DNA of 64,000 bases from Natronorubrum sediminis (GCF_900108095.1 NZ_FNWL01000004.1:124001-188000), one strand, 5' to 3'; counted from the first letter of the stretch, positions 45,637-53,393 are shown. The notes: generated from the letters alone by a model not told the origin. Numbers and translations are program-made.

Positions 45637-45660
45637 CCAGTCGAAACGAAGGGGTGGGGG
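45637..45660 (+). promoter_or_regulatory. Origin recognition box 2 with G-string
   Basis: Plus-strand CCAGTCGAAACGAAGGGG followed by TGGGGG. It matches box 1 in the core TGAAACGAAGGGGTGGGGG except for the base before GAAAC, and is inverted to it, about 300 bases away, flanking the A+T-rich segment. Confidence 0.85.
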
Positions 45661-45943
45661 TGATTCCCCTCGGCCATTCAGTGTCGAGTTCCAAACTAGT
45701 GTTCCGGTTCCCATGTTACAGGTTTTCAATGCCCCTGGTTGGCATGTTGTCCGTTCCTAGTACTCATGGGATATGTTCTTAGCATCCATGACCTGTCAGA
45801 TCGAAATTCTTGATACTCGTGGGGATGCATCCAGCCTACACGACGACAACTCTCGAACACGGATCGGTTCTGAACGAAGGTTACTTCTGCTTTAGACCCA
45901 GGCGAGTTCCAATCGATCCGAGGTATTCCGTACTCGTTTCTAT

Positions 45944-46027
45944 CATCGCGCACGGATCGTGACGGCGAACGGTGCGCACAAATTGTGACGATGGACGGTG
46001 CGCACGAATTGTGACGACGAACGATGA
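45944..46027 (+). repeat. 26-base tandem repeat next to oapA
   Basis: Units at 45959-45984 and 45985-46010 share the conserved parts GTGACG, GACGGTGCGCAC (or AACGG) and AATT; a third partial unit begins at 46011, and a degenerate unit (GCGCACGGATCGTGAC) precedes at 45949. The period is exactly 26 bases. Confidence 0.75.
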
Positions 46028-46201
46028 GGAGCGACTGCAGTGAGTGTGAAAGATCGGTGAGTAGCAACTAGAGTAATAGAATGTGAAGGTAGCTTCAACG
46101 CATCACTCAACTCTCGAGAATCACATCACGCTACACTGGTACGGTGAATTGTCTATCCGTCTGACGTAGGCTTAAGTAGATTCAGTTTGTAGTACGCGCA
46201 G

Positions 46202-46282
46202 ATGCACCCCGCGGTCGCGCAACTGCCACCCGCGGTGCTGGAGGGCCCCAAGGATGGGACTGTTCACAGAACTCAAAACTAG
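46202..46282 (+). CDS. Possible 26-residue leader frame overlapping oapA start
   Basis: The frame MHPAVAQLPPAVLEGPKDGT, six more codons and a TAG overlaps the oapA start in another frame. A TATA-like element (CTTAAGTAG, about 46171-46179) sits 23-31 bases before the ATG at 46202, so the leader frame would be the first start on the message, and oapA would be reached from inside it. The peptide is not acidic. It could equally be chance, with the leader simply untranslated. Confidence 0.35.
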   Translation: MHPAVAQLPPAVLEGPKDGTVHRTQN

Positions 46283-46892
46283 TATCTCTCGGGTTACAGA
46301 CCGCCTCTTTACGGATGAGGAACCCAAACGAATCGGTATCTACGGTCCACCAAACGCTGGAAAGACAACGCTCGCCAACCGAATCGCTCGAGACTGGACT
46401 GGTGACGCAATTGGTGCGGAGAGTCATATCCCACACGAAACGCGTCGCGCACGCCGGAAAGAAGATGTTCAGATCGAACGTGAGGGGAAGTCGGTAACGA
46501 TCGATATCGTCGACACGCCTGGTGTGACGACGAAAGTCGACTACGAGGAGTTTACCGACGAGATGGAAGAAGACGACGCAATCCGTCGCTCCCGTGAGGC
46601 CACCGAAGGCGTCGCAGAGGCGATGCACTGGCTTCGTGAGGACGTCGATGGCGTCATTTACGTACTCGATAGCGCGGAGGATCCGATCACGCAGGTCAAC
46701 ACGATGTTGATCGGAATCATCGAATCTCGTGATCTCCCGGTGTTGATCTTCGCGAACAAGATCGACCTCGAGGACTCGAGTGTCAAACGGATCGAAGACG
46801 CATTCCCACAGCACAAGACCGTCCCGCTCTCGGCGAAAGAAGGCGAGAATATGGACGAAGTGTACGAAAAAATCGCGGAGTACTTCGGGTGA
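46254..46892 (+). CDS. oapA: Era-like GTPase, origin-associated protein OapA
   Basis: A 212-residue GTPase of the Era/TrmE-like group, first of the oapABC genes found beside the main origin of haloarchaea. G1 is GPPNAGKTTLANRI (about residues 31-44), G3 is VDTPGVTT, G4 is ANKIDLED (NKxD) and G5 is PLSAKEGENM. The amino terminus (MGLFTELKTSISRVTDRLFT) is a short helical segment. Members are thought to influence replication or chromosome handling, but the biochemical role is unproven. The stop is seven bases before oapB, and the genes form one operon. Confidence 0.9.
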   Translation: MGLFTELKTSISRVTDRLFTDEEPKRIGIYGPPNAGKTTLANRIARDWTGDAIGAESHIPHETRRARRKEDVQIEREGKSVTIDIVDTPGVTTKVDYEEFTDEMEEDDAIRRSREATEGVAEAMHWLREDVDGVIYVLDSAEDPITQVNTMLIGIIESRDLPVLIFANKIDLEDSSVKRIEDAFPQHKTVPLSAKEGENMDEVYEKIAEYFG

Positions 46893-46898
46893 GCAACG

Positions 46899-47300
46899 AT
46901 GCCACACGCAACTAACGCAGACGACCCAGACACACCCGACGGTGTCCAGATCGACTTGATCAGCGGCGAACGGATGGACAGTTTGGCCTCGATGGAGAAG
47001 ATCCGAATGATCTTGGATGGCGTCCACGAGGGCAATATCGTCATCCTCGAGGAGGGACTGAGTCCCGACGAAGAGAGCAAACTGATCGAGGTGACGATGT
47101 CCGAGATCAGCCCCGACGAGTTCAACGGGATCGAAATCGAGACGTATCCAAAATCTTCGACACGCGATTCCTCGTTGCTCGGTCGAATTATGGGCAACAA
47201 TGAGTCGACAGCAAAGCTGACCGTTATCGGCCCGGCAAATCAAATCGAAACGCTCCACAAGGATGAAACGCTGATCAGTGCCCTCGTGTCCCGAGACTAA
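46899..47300 (+). CDS. oapB: DUF2073 protein OapB
   Basis: A 133-residue protein of the DUF2073 family. The core VQIDLISGERMDSLASMEKI, RMILDGVHEGNIVILEEGLS and ESKLIEVTMSEISPDEFNGI is characteristic, and the tail TAKLTVIGPANQIETLHKDE with its Gly-Pro-Ala-Asn-Gln is conserved. No catalytic residues are seen. It is the second gene of the origin-linked operon, seven bases after oapA; its stop overlaps the oapC start by one base. The function is unknown, but conserved linkage suggests that it acts with the OapA GTPase. Confidence 0.88.
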   Translation: MPHATNADDPDTPDGVQIDLISGERMDSLASMEKIRMILDGVHEGNIVILEEGLSPDEESKLIEVTMSEISPDEFNGIEIETYPKSSTRDSSLLGRIMGNNESTAKLTVIGPANQIETLHKDETLISALVSRD

Positions 47301-48424
47301 TGCCACACGAATGTACGAACTGCGGTCGCACATTTCCCGACGGTTCCAAAGAGATGTTGTCGGGGTGTCCAGACTGCGGTGGAAACAAGTTCCAGTTTGC
47401 ACCGTCTGGACAAGCGACGAGCAACTCAGCTCACTCGAGTGAGGCGTCAGCGGGTGCCACCGAGAGTGCTGGTGACGCGTCCTCTTCGTCTTCATCTTCT
47501 ACCACCGGAACCGTCGGGCGTGCTGCGAAAACAGTTCGTGGCTGGGTTTCCTCGGAGTCAGATACCGCAGACGATGTTCCATCGGTCTCGAACGAATCGC
47601 CGTCACCTACGAGCGAATCGCCGTCACCTACGAGCGAATCGCCGTCACCTACGAGCGAATCGCCAGCAGCTACGAGCGAAACGCCACAAGCCTCGAGTGA
47701 TTCCTCACCAGAACGATCGCCGCAGTCGAGTACACCGAGCCAACGCGATACGTCACAGCCACAGCCCCAATCGTGGCCCGACGAGGCCAAACCGGACAAC
47801 CCGTCCGAAGAGTCGACGACGGAGGAATTTACTGCGTGGCCCGAAACGGCTCGTCGACCCGAAAATCGGTCGAATGCCCCGTCGGATGGGAATCGAGGTG
47901 CACCGGAAACACGGGGGTCGGCGTCGGCCACCCCGACTTCGAGTCCAGCGTCGTCTGACCCCTCGAGTGACGGCAACGAGCGTGCACCCGAAACGAACGC
48001 CGAACCAACTCCAACTCGAGCAGACGGGACGATGGTTGCCGACGACGAGGATACAGCACAGGCCGATGCTCGGAGTGAAGTCGTCTCGAGTAACGATCTT
48101 CCGGAAACGGCTCACCCGTCTCCAGATACACGAGATGGCTCGTCTCATCCACCACAACAGGCAAACGCAGCCTCGAGCGATGAGCAGCCACCGAGTGACG
48201 GCCGTGTCGTCAGCGAACCGACGGGAGAGCAACCGTCGATCGAAGAACTCCGCGCGGAACTCAACGAACAATTCGAGAGTATCAAGATCGTGAGTCCGGG
48301 ACAGTACGAACTCAATCTCATGGAACTCTACAATCGCGAAGAGTACATTATCTCGCTGCAAGAGGACGGCCGGTACGTTATCGACGTTCCCGATTCCTGG
48401 CGAAACGACGAAGACGAGGTGTAA
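47300..48424 (+). CDS. oapC: Zinc-ribbon protein OapC with long disordered linker
   Basis: A 374-residue protein. The first 30 residues form a zinc ribbon (MPHECTNCGRTF, then GCPDCGGNKF). A long Ser, Pro, Thr and Glu-rich linker, residues about 35-310, includes five seven-residue repeats of the type ESPSPTS, made by 21-base DNA repeats. The last 65 residues are conserved and fold (EELRAELNEQFESIKIVSPG, QYELNLMELYNREEYIISLQ, then YVIDVPDSW). It completes the oapABC operon. Both ends are probably functional and the linker length is likely free to vary. Confidence 0.88.
   Translation: MPHECTNCGRTFPDGSKEMLSGCPDCGGNKFQFAPSGQATSNSAHSSEASAGATESAGDASSSSSSSTTGTVGRAAKTVRGWVSSESDTADDVPSVSNESPSPTSESPSPTSESPSPTSESPAATSETPQASSDSSPERSPQSSTPSQRDTSQPQPQSWPDEAKPDNPSEESTTEEFTAWPETARRPENRSNAPSDGNRGAPETRGSASATPTSSPASSDPSSDGNERAPETNAEPTPTRADGTMVADDEDTAQADARSEVVSSNDLPETAHPSPDTRDGSSHPPQQANAASSDEQPPSDGRVVSEPTGEQPSIEELRAELNEQFESIKIVSPGQYELNLMELYNREEYIISLQEDGRYVIDVPDSWRNDEDEV
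47593..47697 (+). repeat. Five 21-base direct repeats inside oapC
   Basis: Units of 21 bases start at 47593, 47614 and 47635 (these three identical, beginning CGAATCGCCGTCACC), with two degenerate units to 47697. They code for the seven-residue repeat Ser-Glu-Ser-Pro-Ser-Pro-Thr and lie in the disordered linker. Confidence 0.9.
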
Positions 48425-48855
48425 TTTCGTGGGTTGGGTCCCTCGGGTAGCCCGTTAGTCGAGTTCACCGGGTAGTCCAGTAGTAGCGTTCGTCCCCTTC
48501 GAGTGCCACCAGGGACGACCGAGACCAACGAGTCTCTCGAGGGAGTCGATTCCGAAACCAGAGCGTTTGGATTCGGTTCGCTCAGGCATCCCTTAACAGA
48601 CCCCTCTGTTGCAACTCCAGAACCCTACTTCTGGCGGCATACGATGGGAGTATACAGAATACATACTCCAGTTGAAATGAAGGTGGTTCCACTATCCACA
48701 CCCGTTTCGTTTTCCGAAGGGATCTAAGCGGACGCCACCCCTGCTCTGGGGATCGTCTCAGATCGGTGCTCGTGAGTCTCGTTCGCGATGGAACTCGTCG
48801 GGGATCGGTAGGCGAGACAGATGGATTTAAGCGACGCGGTCGAGTTCAGTAGCGT
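48425..48855. other. Gene-free stretch after oapC
   Basis: No frame of normal composition covers these 431 bases. They contain two origin-box-like motifs, one degenerate at 48601-48620 (minus) and one at 48668-48683 (plus, CCAGTTGAAATGAAGG), and a TATA-like element (GGATTTAAGCG at about 48822-48832) for the next small gene. The stretch could include an outer set of origin elements. Confidence 0.5.
48668..48683 (+). repeat. Origin-box-like motif after oapC
   Basis: Plus-strand CCAGTTGAAATGAAGG, matching the box core up to the shortened G-string (TGG follows). It is outside the inner origin by 3 kb. Confidence 0.55.
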
Positions 48856-48945
48856 ATGAGCACCCCAACCAAGGTCGTTCTCACCACGATCACCGTCGCA
48901 GCACTCCTGTCACTGTTGGTCGTCTTCCAGACTGTTCTCGTCTGA
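48856..48945 (+). CDS. Single-helix membrane microprotein, 29 residues
   Basis: A 29-residue protein, MSTPTKVVLTTITVAALLSL followed by nine more hydrophobic residues, that is essentially one membrane helix. A TATA-like GATTTAAG lies about 25-33 bases upstream, and the stop overlaps the next gene start (TGATG), so it is transcribed and coupled with it. Small genes of this kind are often missed. I do not recognise a family; it may be an accessory subunit to the following protein. Confidence 0.6.
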   Translation: MSTPTKVVLTTITVAALLSLLVVFQTVLV

Positions 48946-49727
48946 TGTTCCAGACTCGCGACCTCTCGAGTTCGGTCGAGTCCGTTCGTGAGTCCTACGC
49001 GCCAACAGTTCACGTCCTCGAGTCAGATCGGGACTTCGAGACGATTCCTCCCACAGAGGCCGAAGATCTCGGTCTACTCGTCGACTCGCTCGAGCCGGCG
49101 AGTTATCCTGCCGAGTGGCTTCCGAACGACGCCCCGACGTTGCTCACTCGATACGCGGGTACGGACTTCACGATCGGGATGCCGGGTGATGGAAGCGTCG
49201 CGTGGACTCGCCAGAGTGATCCGCCGGTCGTGATTATCAAGCCTCGTGTCGGTGGGTCGCCGGAGGCGTTCGTCGACTTCTTACTCGCCGAGGCGGTCGT
49301 CGAGGTCTCACTCGGCGTTCCCGAACACTTCCTCGGGTTTTTCGAAGACAAGTATCGCGAACTCGACGACGCGGTCACACTCGATCCGAACGAGACGTAT
49401 CAGGTAGCGTCGGCACTGTACGATGGATGGGTTGGCCTCCAGACCCGAGCAGAGTTCGCGACGTGGAACGAGAACCATCCTGCCCTCGCCGACGCGTGGC
49501 AGGATGCGGGAACACGACTCGAGGATCGAGTCTCGGAATTGCCACGGGCCGTTGCTCGGGGTGAGACGGACTTCGCAGATGCAACCGAACTCGCGTGTGC
49601 AGCGATCAAACACGCCATCGAACTTCCAGCCCCGTTTGCGGCACTCGACACGGACGCCTATCGTGATCACGGCGCCGAGTACGCGGTGACATGGGCCGAG
49701 AAGACGTTCGATTCTCTCGAGGAGTGA
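48945..49727 (+). CDS. Conserved haloarchaeal protein, DUF7089-like
   Basis: A 260-residue acidic soluble protein. Segments such as FQTRDLSSSVESVRESYAPT at the start, DYS-free hydrophobic patches and WVGLQTRAEFATWNENHPAL in the middle give no motif of known catalysis. A protein of this kind is encoded downstream of oapC in other haloarchaea, where it is classed as DUF7089; that label is from memory and is less sure than the gene itself. The start overlaps the stop of the 29-residue membrane protein by one base. Function is unknown; the origin-proximal location is conserved. Confidence 0.7.
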   Translation: MFQTRDLSSSVESVRESYAPTVHVLESDRDFETIPPTEAEDLGLLVDSLEPASYPAEWLPNDAPTLLTRYAGTDFTIGMPGDGSVAWTRQSDPPVVIIKPRVGGSPEAFVDFLLAEAVVEVSLGVPEHFLGFFEDKYRELDDAVTLDPNETYQVASALYDGWVGLQTRAEFATWNENHPALADAWQDAGTRLEDRVSELPRAVARGETDFADATELACAAIKHAIELPAPFAALDTDAYRDHGAEYAVTWAEKTFDSLEE

Positions 49728-49757
49728 CACGCTCGAAAAACGAACGCGAGCGACTAG

Positions 49758-50339
49758 TTATTCGAAGTCAGTGTCGATGTGGCCGTCCTCGTCGAGATCG
49801 ATCGTTCCGTCGAATACGTCACGGAACTGCGCAACGAGTGCCTCGTCGTGGGGGTCTTCCGAGACGTGAAAGAGACCGATTGCGTCGTGTTCTTCGAGTA
49901 ATTCGACGATTCGTTCGGCGGTTTCGAGGGCTTCCTCGTCGCCGGCGTAGTAGGCGAGTTCGGTGATGGAGTCGAAACTGAGGCGAAGTTTGCCGTCGTG
50001 TGCCTCGAGGAAGCCGTCGATGTGTTCGACGATTCCGTCGACATCGTCGGGTGCGGCGACGTAGTGGACGGTGTCGGCGGAGCGTCGAGAGTAGCCGCGT
50101 TCGATACTGAGGGTGTCGAGGATCTCGGCACAGTCTTCGTCGACGTCGTAGTACTCGAGTTTTTGTTTGACTTCGCGGGCGGTGGTTCGTGTGGAGATGA
50201 CGAGGAAGTGGTCGGTATCGGTTTTGAGAAAATCAGTATCGATGCGGTCCGTTTCACCCGTACTCGGGTGAAGTAACAGTACACCCGTTCCACCCGATAC
50301 CGTTGCTGGTGTCTCGTCGATTGCAAGCGAATACTCCAT
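49758..50339 (-). CDS. RecA/KaiC-like fold protein, DUF7090-like
   Basis: A 193-residue acidic protein starting MEYSLAIDETPATVSGGTGV. The alternation of predicted strands and helices (HFLVISTRTTAREVKQKLEY, then IVEHIDGFLEAHDGKLRLSF) suggests a degenerate RecA/KaiC-like domain of the kind found in haloarchaeal DUF7090, but the Walker A loop is not recognisable, so ATP binding is doubtful. The start at 50339 follows a TATA-like TATTAAGTCGG about 28 bases upstream on the minus strand, implying a leaderless transcript. It converges on the DUF7089-like gene, 30 bases apart. The name is by similarity of layout only. Confidence 0.6.
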   Translation of the reverse strand: MEYSLAIDETPATVSGGTGVLLLHPSTGETDRIDTDFLKTDTDHFLVISTRTTAREVKQKLEYYDVDEDCAEILDTLSIERGYSRRSADTVHYVAAPDDVDGIVEHIDGFLEAHDGKLRLSFDSITELAYYAGDEEALETAERIVELLEEHDAIGLFHVSEDPHDEALVAQFRDVFDGTIDLDEDGHIDTDFE

Positions 50340-50445
50340 TACTGGCCTGAACAACTTTCGGAACCGACTTAATAGTGCGGATCTGTTTGGTGTCGACAAC
50401 TGATACTCTGACGTTTCTTCTATCGGTTTGAGTGATTGCGAATGC

Positions 50446-52065
50446 TCAGTTGAGATCGCTCCCTTCCTGGCGAAGCAAGATGAGCATCGAGAATCCCGAG
50501 ATGAGGATGAGCAACAGCGACGGGAACGCCGCGTATCGATAGGCGAGGTCGGCCTGAGCCCCCCAGATGATGGAAACCAATGTCTCCATGCCGACGGGAC
50601 GAAGCATCAGCGTTACTGGGAGTTCCTTCATGGTCGTCAGAAAGACGAGAACACCGCCAGCGACCACGCCGGGCATGATCAGCGGGAGCGTAATTCGTCT
50701 GAACGCTTCGAGTCGACTGGCGTTTAGCGTTCGTGCGGCTTCGATCGTCTTCGCGTCTACCTGCAGGACCGACGAACGAACGGTTCCGACGGCCTGTGGC
50801 AGGAAGCGAACGACGTAGGCGAAGACGAGCAGCCAGATGCCCTGGCGGTAAAACGAAGGGAGCGTTCTGGTCCCGAGAAACACCAGTGCCAGTCCGATGA
50901 CGACGCCGGGAACGGCGAATCCGATGTAGGTCGCTCGCTCTAAGATCCGTGATAGCAGTGAGTTCGTTCGGCCCGAGTAGTAGGCGACGGGAAGGGCGAA
51001 CAGACAGGCGACGAATGCGGCGATCAGGGCGAGGTGGACCGAGTTGAACGCGTAGACCCACTCGAATTCGAGCGACGAGATCGGATCTCCCTGACTGCGA
51101 AACAGCCAGTTCGTAAAGATCGCAACCGGAATGACGAGCGTGAGCACTCCGAGCGAGGAGATGAAGCCTATTGCCAGCCACTTCCAGCGGCCAAGGTGGA
51201 TCACGCTGCCACTGCTCGGGCCACCGGTTGCGTCTTCGTCACGACCGATTCCCGCTTCGATGACGAGAACGATCGCGACGATCGCGATCAACTGCAGCGC
51301 GAGCAAAGCGGCGTACTCGACGGCGAAGTTGTTGAACTCCCAGTAGATTCGACTCGTGAAGACGCTCGCACCCATAAACGCGGGCGTTCCGAAGTCCGAA
51401 ATAGCGTAGAGGCCGGCGAGCAACGCCCCGGCGGCAATTCCCGGCCTAATCTGTGGAAAGGTGACGCGGCGAAACGCCTCGAGCGGGCCGGCGTTCAGGG
51501 TTCGTGCGGCGTCGATGATCGAACTATCCATCGACAGCAACGCGGCTCTCGTCGTCAAGAACACGTAGGGGTACGTGTACAGCGTGATGATGAATATGGC
51601 CCCCGGGAGCCCGTCGAGATTCGGAATCGTCGTCCCGAAGAGCGTATCGACCTGCCCACCGGAGCCAAACATTCCGGTAAACGCGATGGCACCGATATAG
51701 CTCGGGATAACGAGCGGGAGTGCAGCGACGATGGTCCAGAATCGTGGGTTTGGGAGGTCTGTTCTGGTCGTGAGGATCGCTAGCGGAACGCCGAGTCCAA
51801 TCGAGAACACGGTCACGAGCCCCATCAAGGCGATACTGTTGATCGTCGTTCCGGCGGTCCGCGAAGAGAAGATGAGGTCGATCGCTCGCGACGGTTCGAC
51901 CGTAATCGCACGCCAGAGCAACCAGAACATCGGGGAGATGACGAGAAACGCGACGACGGCACTAAGGAGTACCAAAACGGCCATCGAACGGTCGGTCACG
52001 CCGAGTCGCTTCGAGAGTTCCTCGAGTGACCGCAGGGAGTCGAGATGGTTCGTGAGTGATTTCAT
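50446..52065 (-). CDS. Iron(III) ABC transporter permease, FbpB type
   Basis: A 539-residue membrane protein with about twelve helices in two homologous halves, each with the EAA loop (first AARTLNAGPLEAFRRVTFP, second AARTLNASRLEAFRRITLP). This is the fused FbpB/AfuB permease of ferric iron transporters. The first half starts after LVLLSAVVAFLVISPMFWLL. It lies downstream of an iron-binding protein on the same strand, with 152 bases and a DtxR-type palindrome between them, so it may have its own iron-regulated promoter. No ATPase gene is adjacent, so the motor protein must come from elsewhere. Confidence 0.9.
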   Translation of the reverse strand: MKSLTNHLDSLRSLEELSKRLGVTDRSMAVLVLLSAVVAFLVISPMFWLLWRAITVEPSRAIDLIFSSRTAGTTINSIALMGLVTVFSIGLGVPLAILTTRTDLPNPRFWTIVAALPLVIPSYIGAIAFTGMFGSGGQVDTLFGTTIPNLDGLPGAIFIITLYTYPYVFLTTRAALLSMDSSIIDAARTLNAGPLEAFRRVTFPQIRPGIAAGALLAGLYAISDFGTPAFMGASVFTSRIYWEFNNFAVEYAALLALQLIAIVAIVLVIEAGIGRDEDATGGPSSGSVIHLGRWKWLAIGFISSLGVLTLVIPVAIFTNWLFRSQGDPISSLEFEWVYAFNSVHLALIAAFVACLFALPVAYYSGRTNSLLSRILERATYIGFAVPGVVIGLALVFLGTRTLPSFYRQGIWLLVFAYVVRFLPQAVGTVRSSVLQVDAKTIEAARTLNASRLEAFRRITLPLIMPGVVAGGVLVFLTTMKELPVTLMLRPVGMETLVSIIWGAQADLAYRYAAFPSLLLILISGFSMLILLRQEGSDLN

Positions 52066-52116
52066 TATAGTCGGCTACTCGGTATGTCGAAACCGGCTGT
52101 CGCTACGTGCTTTGAG

Positions 52117-52130
52117 TTAGGTTCACCTAA
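52117..52130 (-). promoter_or_regulatory. DtxR-type iron operator before the permease
   Basis: TTAGGTTCACCTAA is a perfect inverted repeat (TTAGGT, two bases, ACCTAA), 52-65 bases before the permease start. The sequence is of the type bound by DtxR/IdeR and haloarchaeal Idr repressors. Confidence 0.7.
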
Positions 52131-52217
52131 ATCCCCCGAACCGCTCTCGCCGTACTGGAAATCAAAGGCGGATAGTTACGACGCCCCTCGCGGTGTGTAA
52201 CGACTCGTTCTCGCGTT

Positions 52218-53387
52218 TTAGACTTCCATCCCTTCGTCTTCGATGATATCTCTGGCACCCTGCATGTCCATGTCGAAGTCGCTGAGATCGAATTCAGGTG
52301 GGTTGATCTCGTCGAGGTCTGGGAGTTCGTCGACGTAGTCGATATCCTCGACGACGGGGTACTCGCCGTTTTGTTCCATCATGAGTTCTTGGCCTTCTTC
52401 GGCGATCAGGTGACGGATGAACTCCGCAACCATGTCGGGGTCGCTGACGGCGTTCGTGGCGGCGACGCCCGCGACGCTGAACAGACAACCGGCGTCGTTC
52501 TCGGTGAACGCGACGTCGACCGGTGAGTCGGGGTCCTCGCTGATGAGACGGGCGGCGTAGTAGCTGTTTCCGAGTGCGATGATCGGGTCGTCGTCACCGC
52601 CTTGCTCGACGGCCGCGGCCTGGTCTCCCCCGCTCGTGAAGAGTTGGGCGTCTTGATCTTCCATCATATCGCTGACCCACTCGCGGGTCGCTTCCTCGCC
52701 CTCGAGTTCGACCATCGCCTGGATGAACCCGCGGAAGGTTCCGGAGTTGGGTCGCGTCGAAATAATTCCCTGGAACCGCTCGTCAGTCGCAAATTCCATG
52801 ATGTCGTCTGGAAAGTCCTCGGGGCCATCGAACTCCGTTTCGTCCAGTCGGTCGCTGTTGTACTGGATCGCACGGACGCGGCCGGTGACGCCGGTCCAGT
52901 AGCCGTCGGGATCTCGGTAGCTTTCGGGGACACCCTCGACGATGTCGTCGGGCAGCGCCTGAACGACGCCCTCGCGCTCGAGTTCCCCGAGGGCGCCGGG
53001 GTCCTGTGAGTACATGAGGTCCGCAGCGGTGGCGTCGCCTTCCTCGATGATCTGGTTCACGTGGACGTCGTTGTCGTCGTAACCGACCCTGACGGTGAGA
53101 TCGTCGTACTCGTCCTCGAGCGCCTCGAACACGTCGTCGATCTGATCACGGTCGCGACCGCAGTAAATGCTGATCTCGCCCTCGAGATCGCCGAGATCGT
53201 CCCACCTGACGCCACCGGAATCGACCCCGGTCTCCCCCGGACCGGAGTCTGTCAGCGGTGGAGCGTCGTCGTCACCAAGACAGCCGGCGAGTCCGGCGAG
53301 TCCGGCTACCGAAGCGCTCGTGGCTGCGAGGAACGGTCGACGACTCATCGTAGATTGCTGCGTTTGATCGCTATCGCGCTGTTGCAT
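52218..53387 (-). CDS. Iron(III) ABC transporter substrate-binding lipoprotein
   Basis: A 389-residue extracellular binding protein. The Tat signal contains SRRPFLAATSASVAGLAGLA, and the lipobox Leu-Ala-Gly-Cys is near residue 36. The mature part is the FbpA/FutA-type fold (family 1 or 8) with an early ISIYCGRDRDQIDDVFEALE and a middle LMYSQDPGALGELEREG. The tyrosines of the iron site include SYYAARLIS (Tyr pair) in the carboxy half, typical of ferric-binding proteins. The start at 53387 lies seven bases from an iron-type operator palindrome; a later Met at 53348 is possible. It pairs with the permease gene downstream. Confidence 0.9.
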   Translation of the reverse strand: MQQRDSDQTQQSTMSRRPFLAATSASVAGLAGLAGCLGDDDAPPLTDSGPGETGVDSGGVRWDDLGDLEGEISIYCGRDRDQIDDVFEALEDEYDDLTVRVGYDDNDVHVNQIIEEGDATAADLMYSQDPGALGELEREGVVQALPDDIVEGVPESYRDPDGYWTGVTGRVRAIQYNSDRLDETEFDGPEDFPDDIMEFATDERFQGIISTRPNSGTFRGFIQAMVELEGEEATREWVSDMMEDQDAQLFTSGGDQAAAVEQGGDDDPIIALGNSYYAARLISEDPDSPVDVAFTENDAGCLFSVAGVAATNAVSDPDMVAEFIRHLIAEEGQELMMEQNGEYPVVEDIDYVDELPDLDEINPPEFDLSDFDMDMQGARDIIEDEGMEV

Positions 53388-53393
53388 ATCTAG

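Larger units (their letters stand above)
44644..46253. other. Replication origin region of oriC1 type
   Basis: This 1.6 kb gap between orc1 and oapA has no normal gene and lower G+C than its surroundings. It holds two inverted full origin boxes with G-strings (45312-45336 minus, 45637-45660 plus), a mini-box at 44658-44675, an A+T-rich unwinding candidate (about 45370-45530), a dense cluster of CTAG, a CCCCC-ACT-GGGGG hairpin (45614-45626) and a tandem 26-base repeat (45959-46030). Orc1 on one side and the oapA-oapB-oapC genes on the other are the known neighbours of oriC1 in Haloferax, Haloarcula and relatives. Function here is inferred from arrangement. Confidence 0.88.

Noticed and set aside
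47593-47697. Direct repeats considered as a CRISPR array or origin iterons
   Set aside because: They are contiguous 21-base units within a coding linker, in frame, with no spacers.
50846-50868. TAAAACGAAGGGAG stretch in the iron permease gene
   Set aside because: Too many differences from the box core (no CAG/CAC part, broken G-string).
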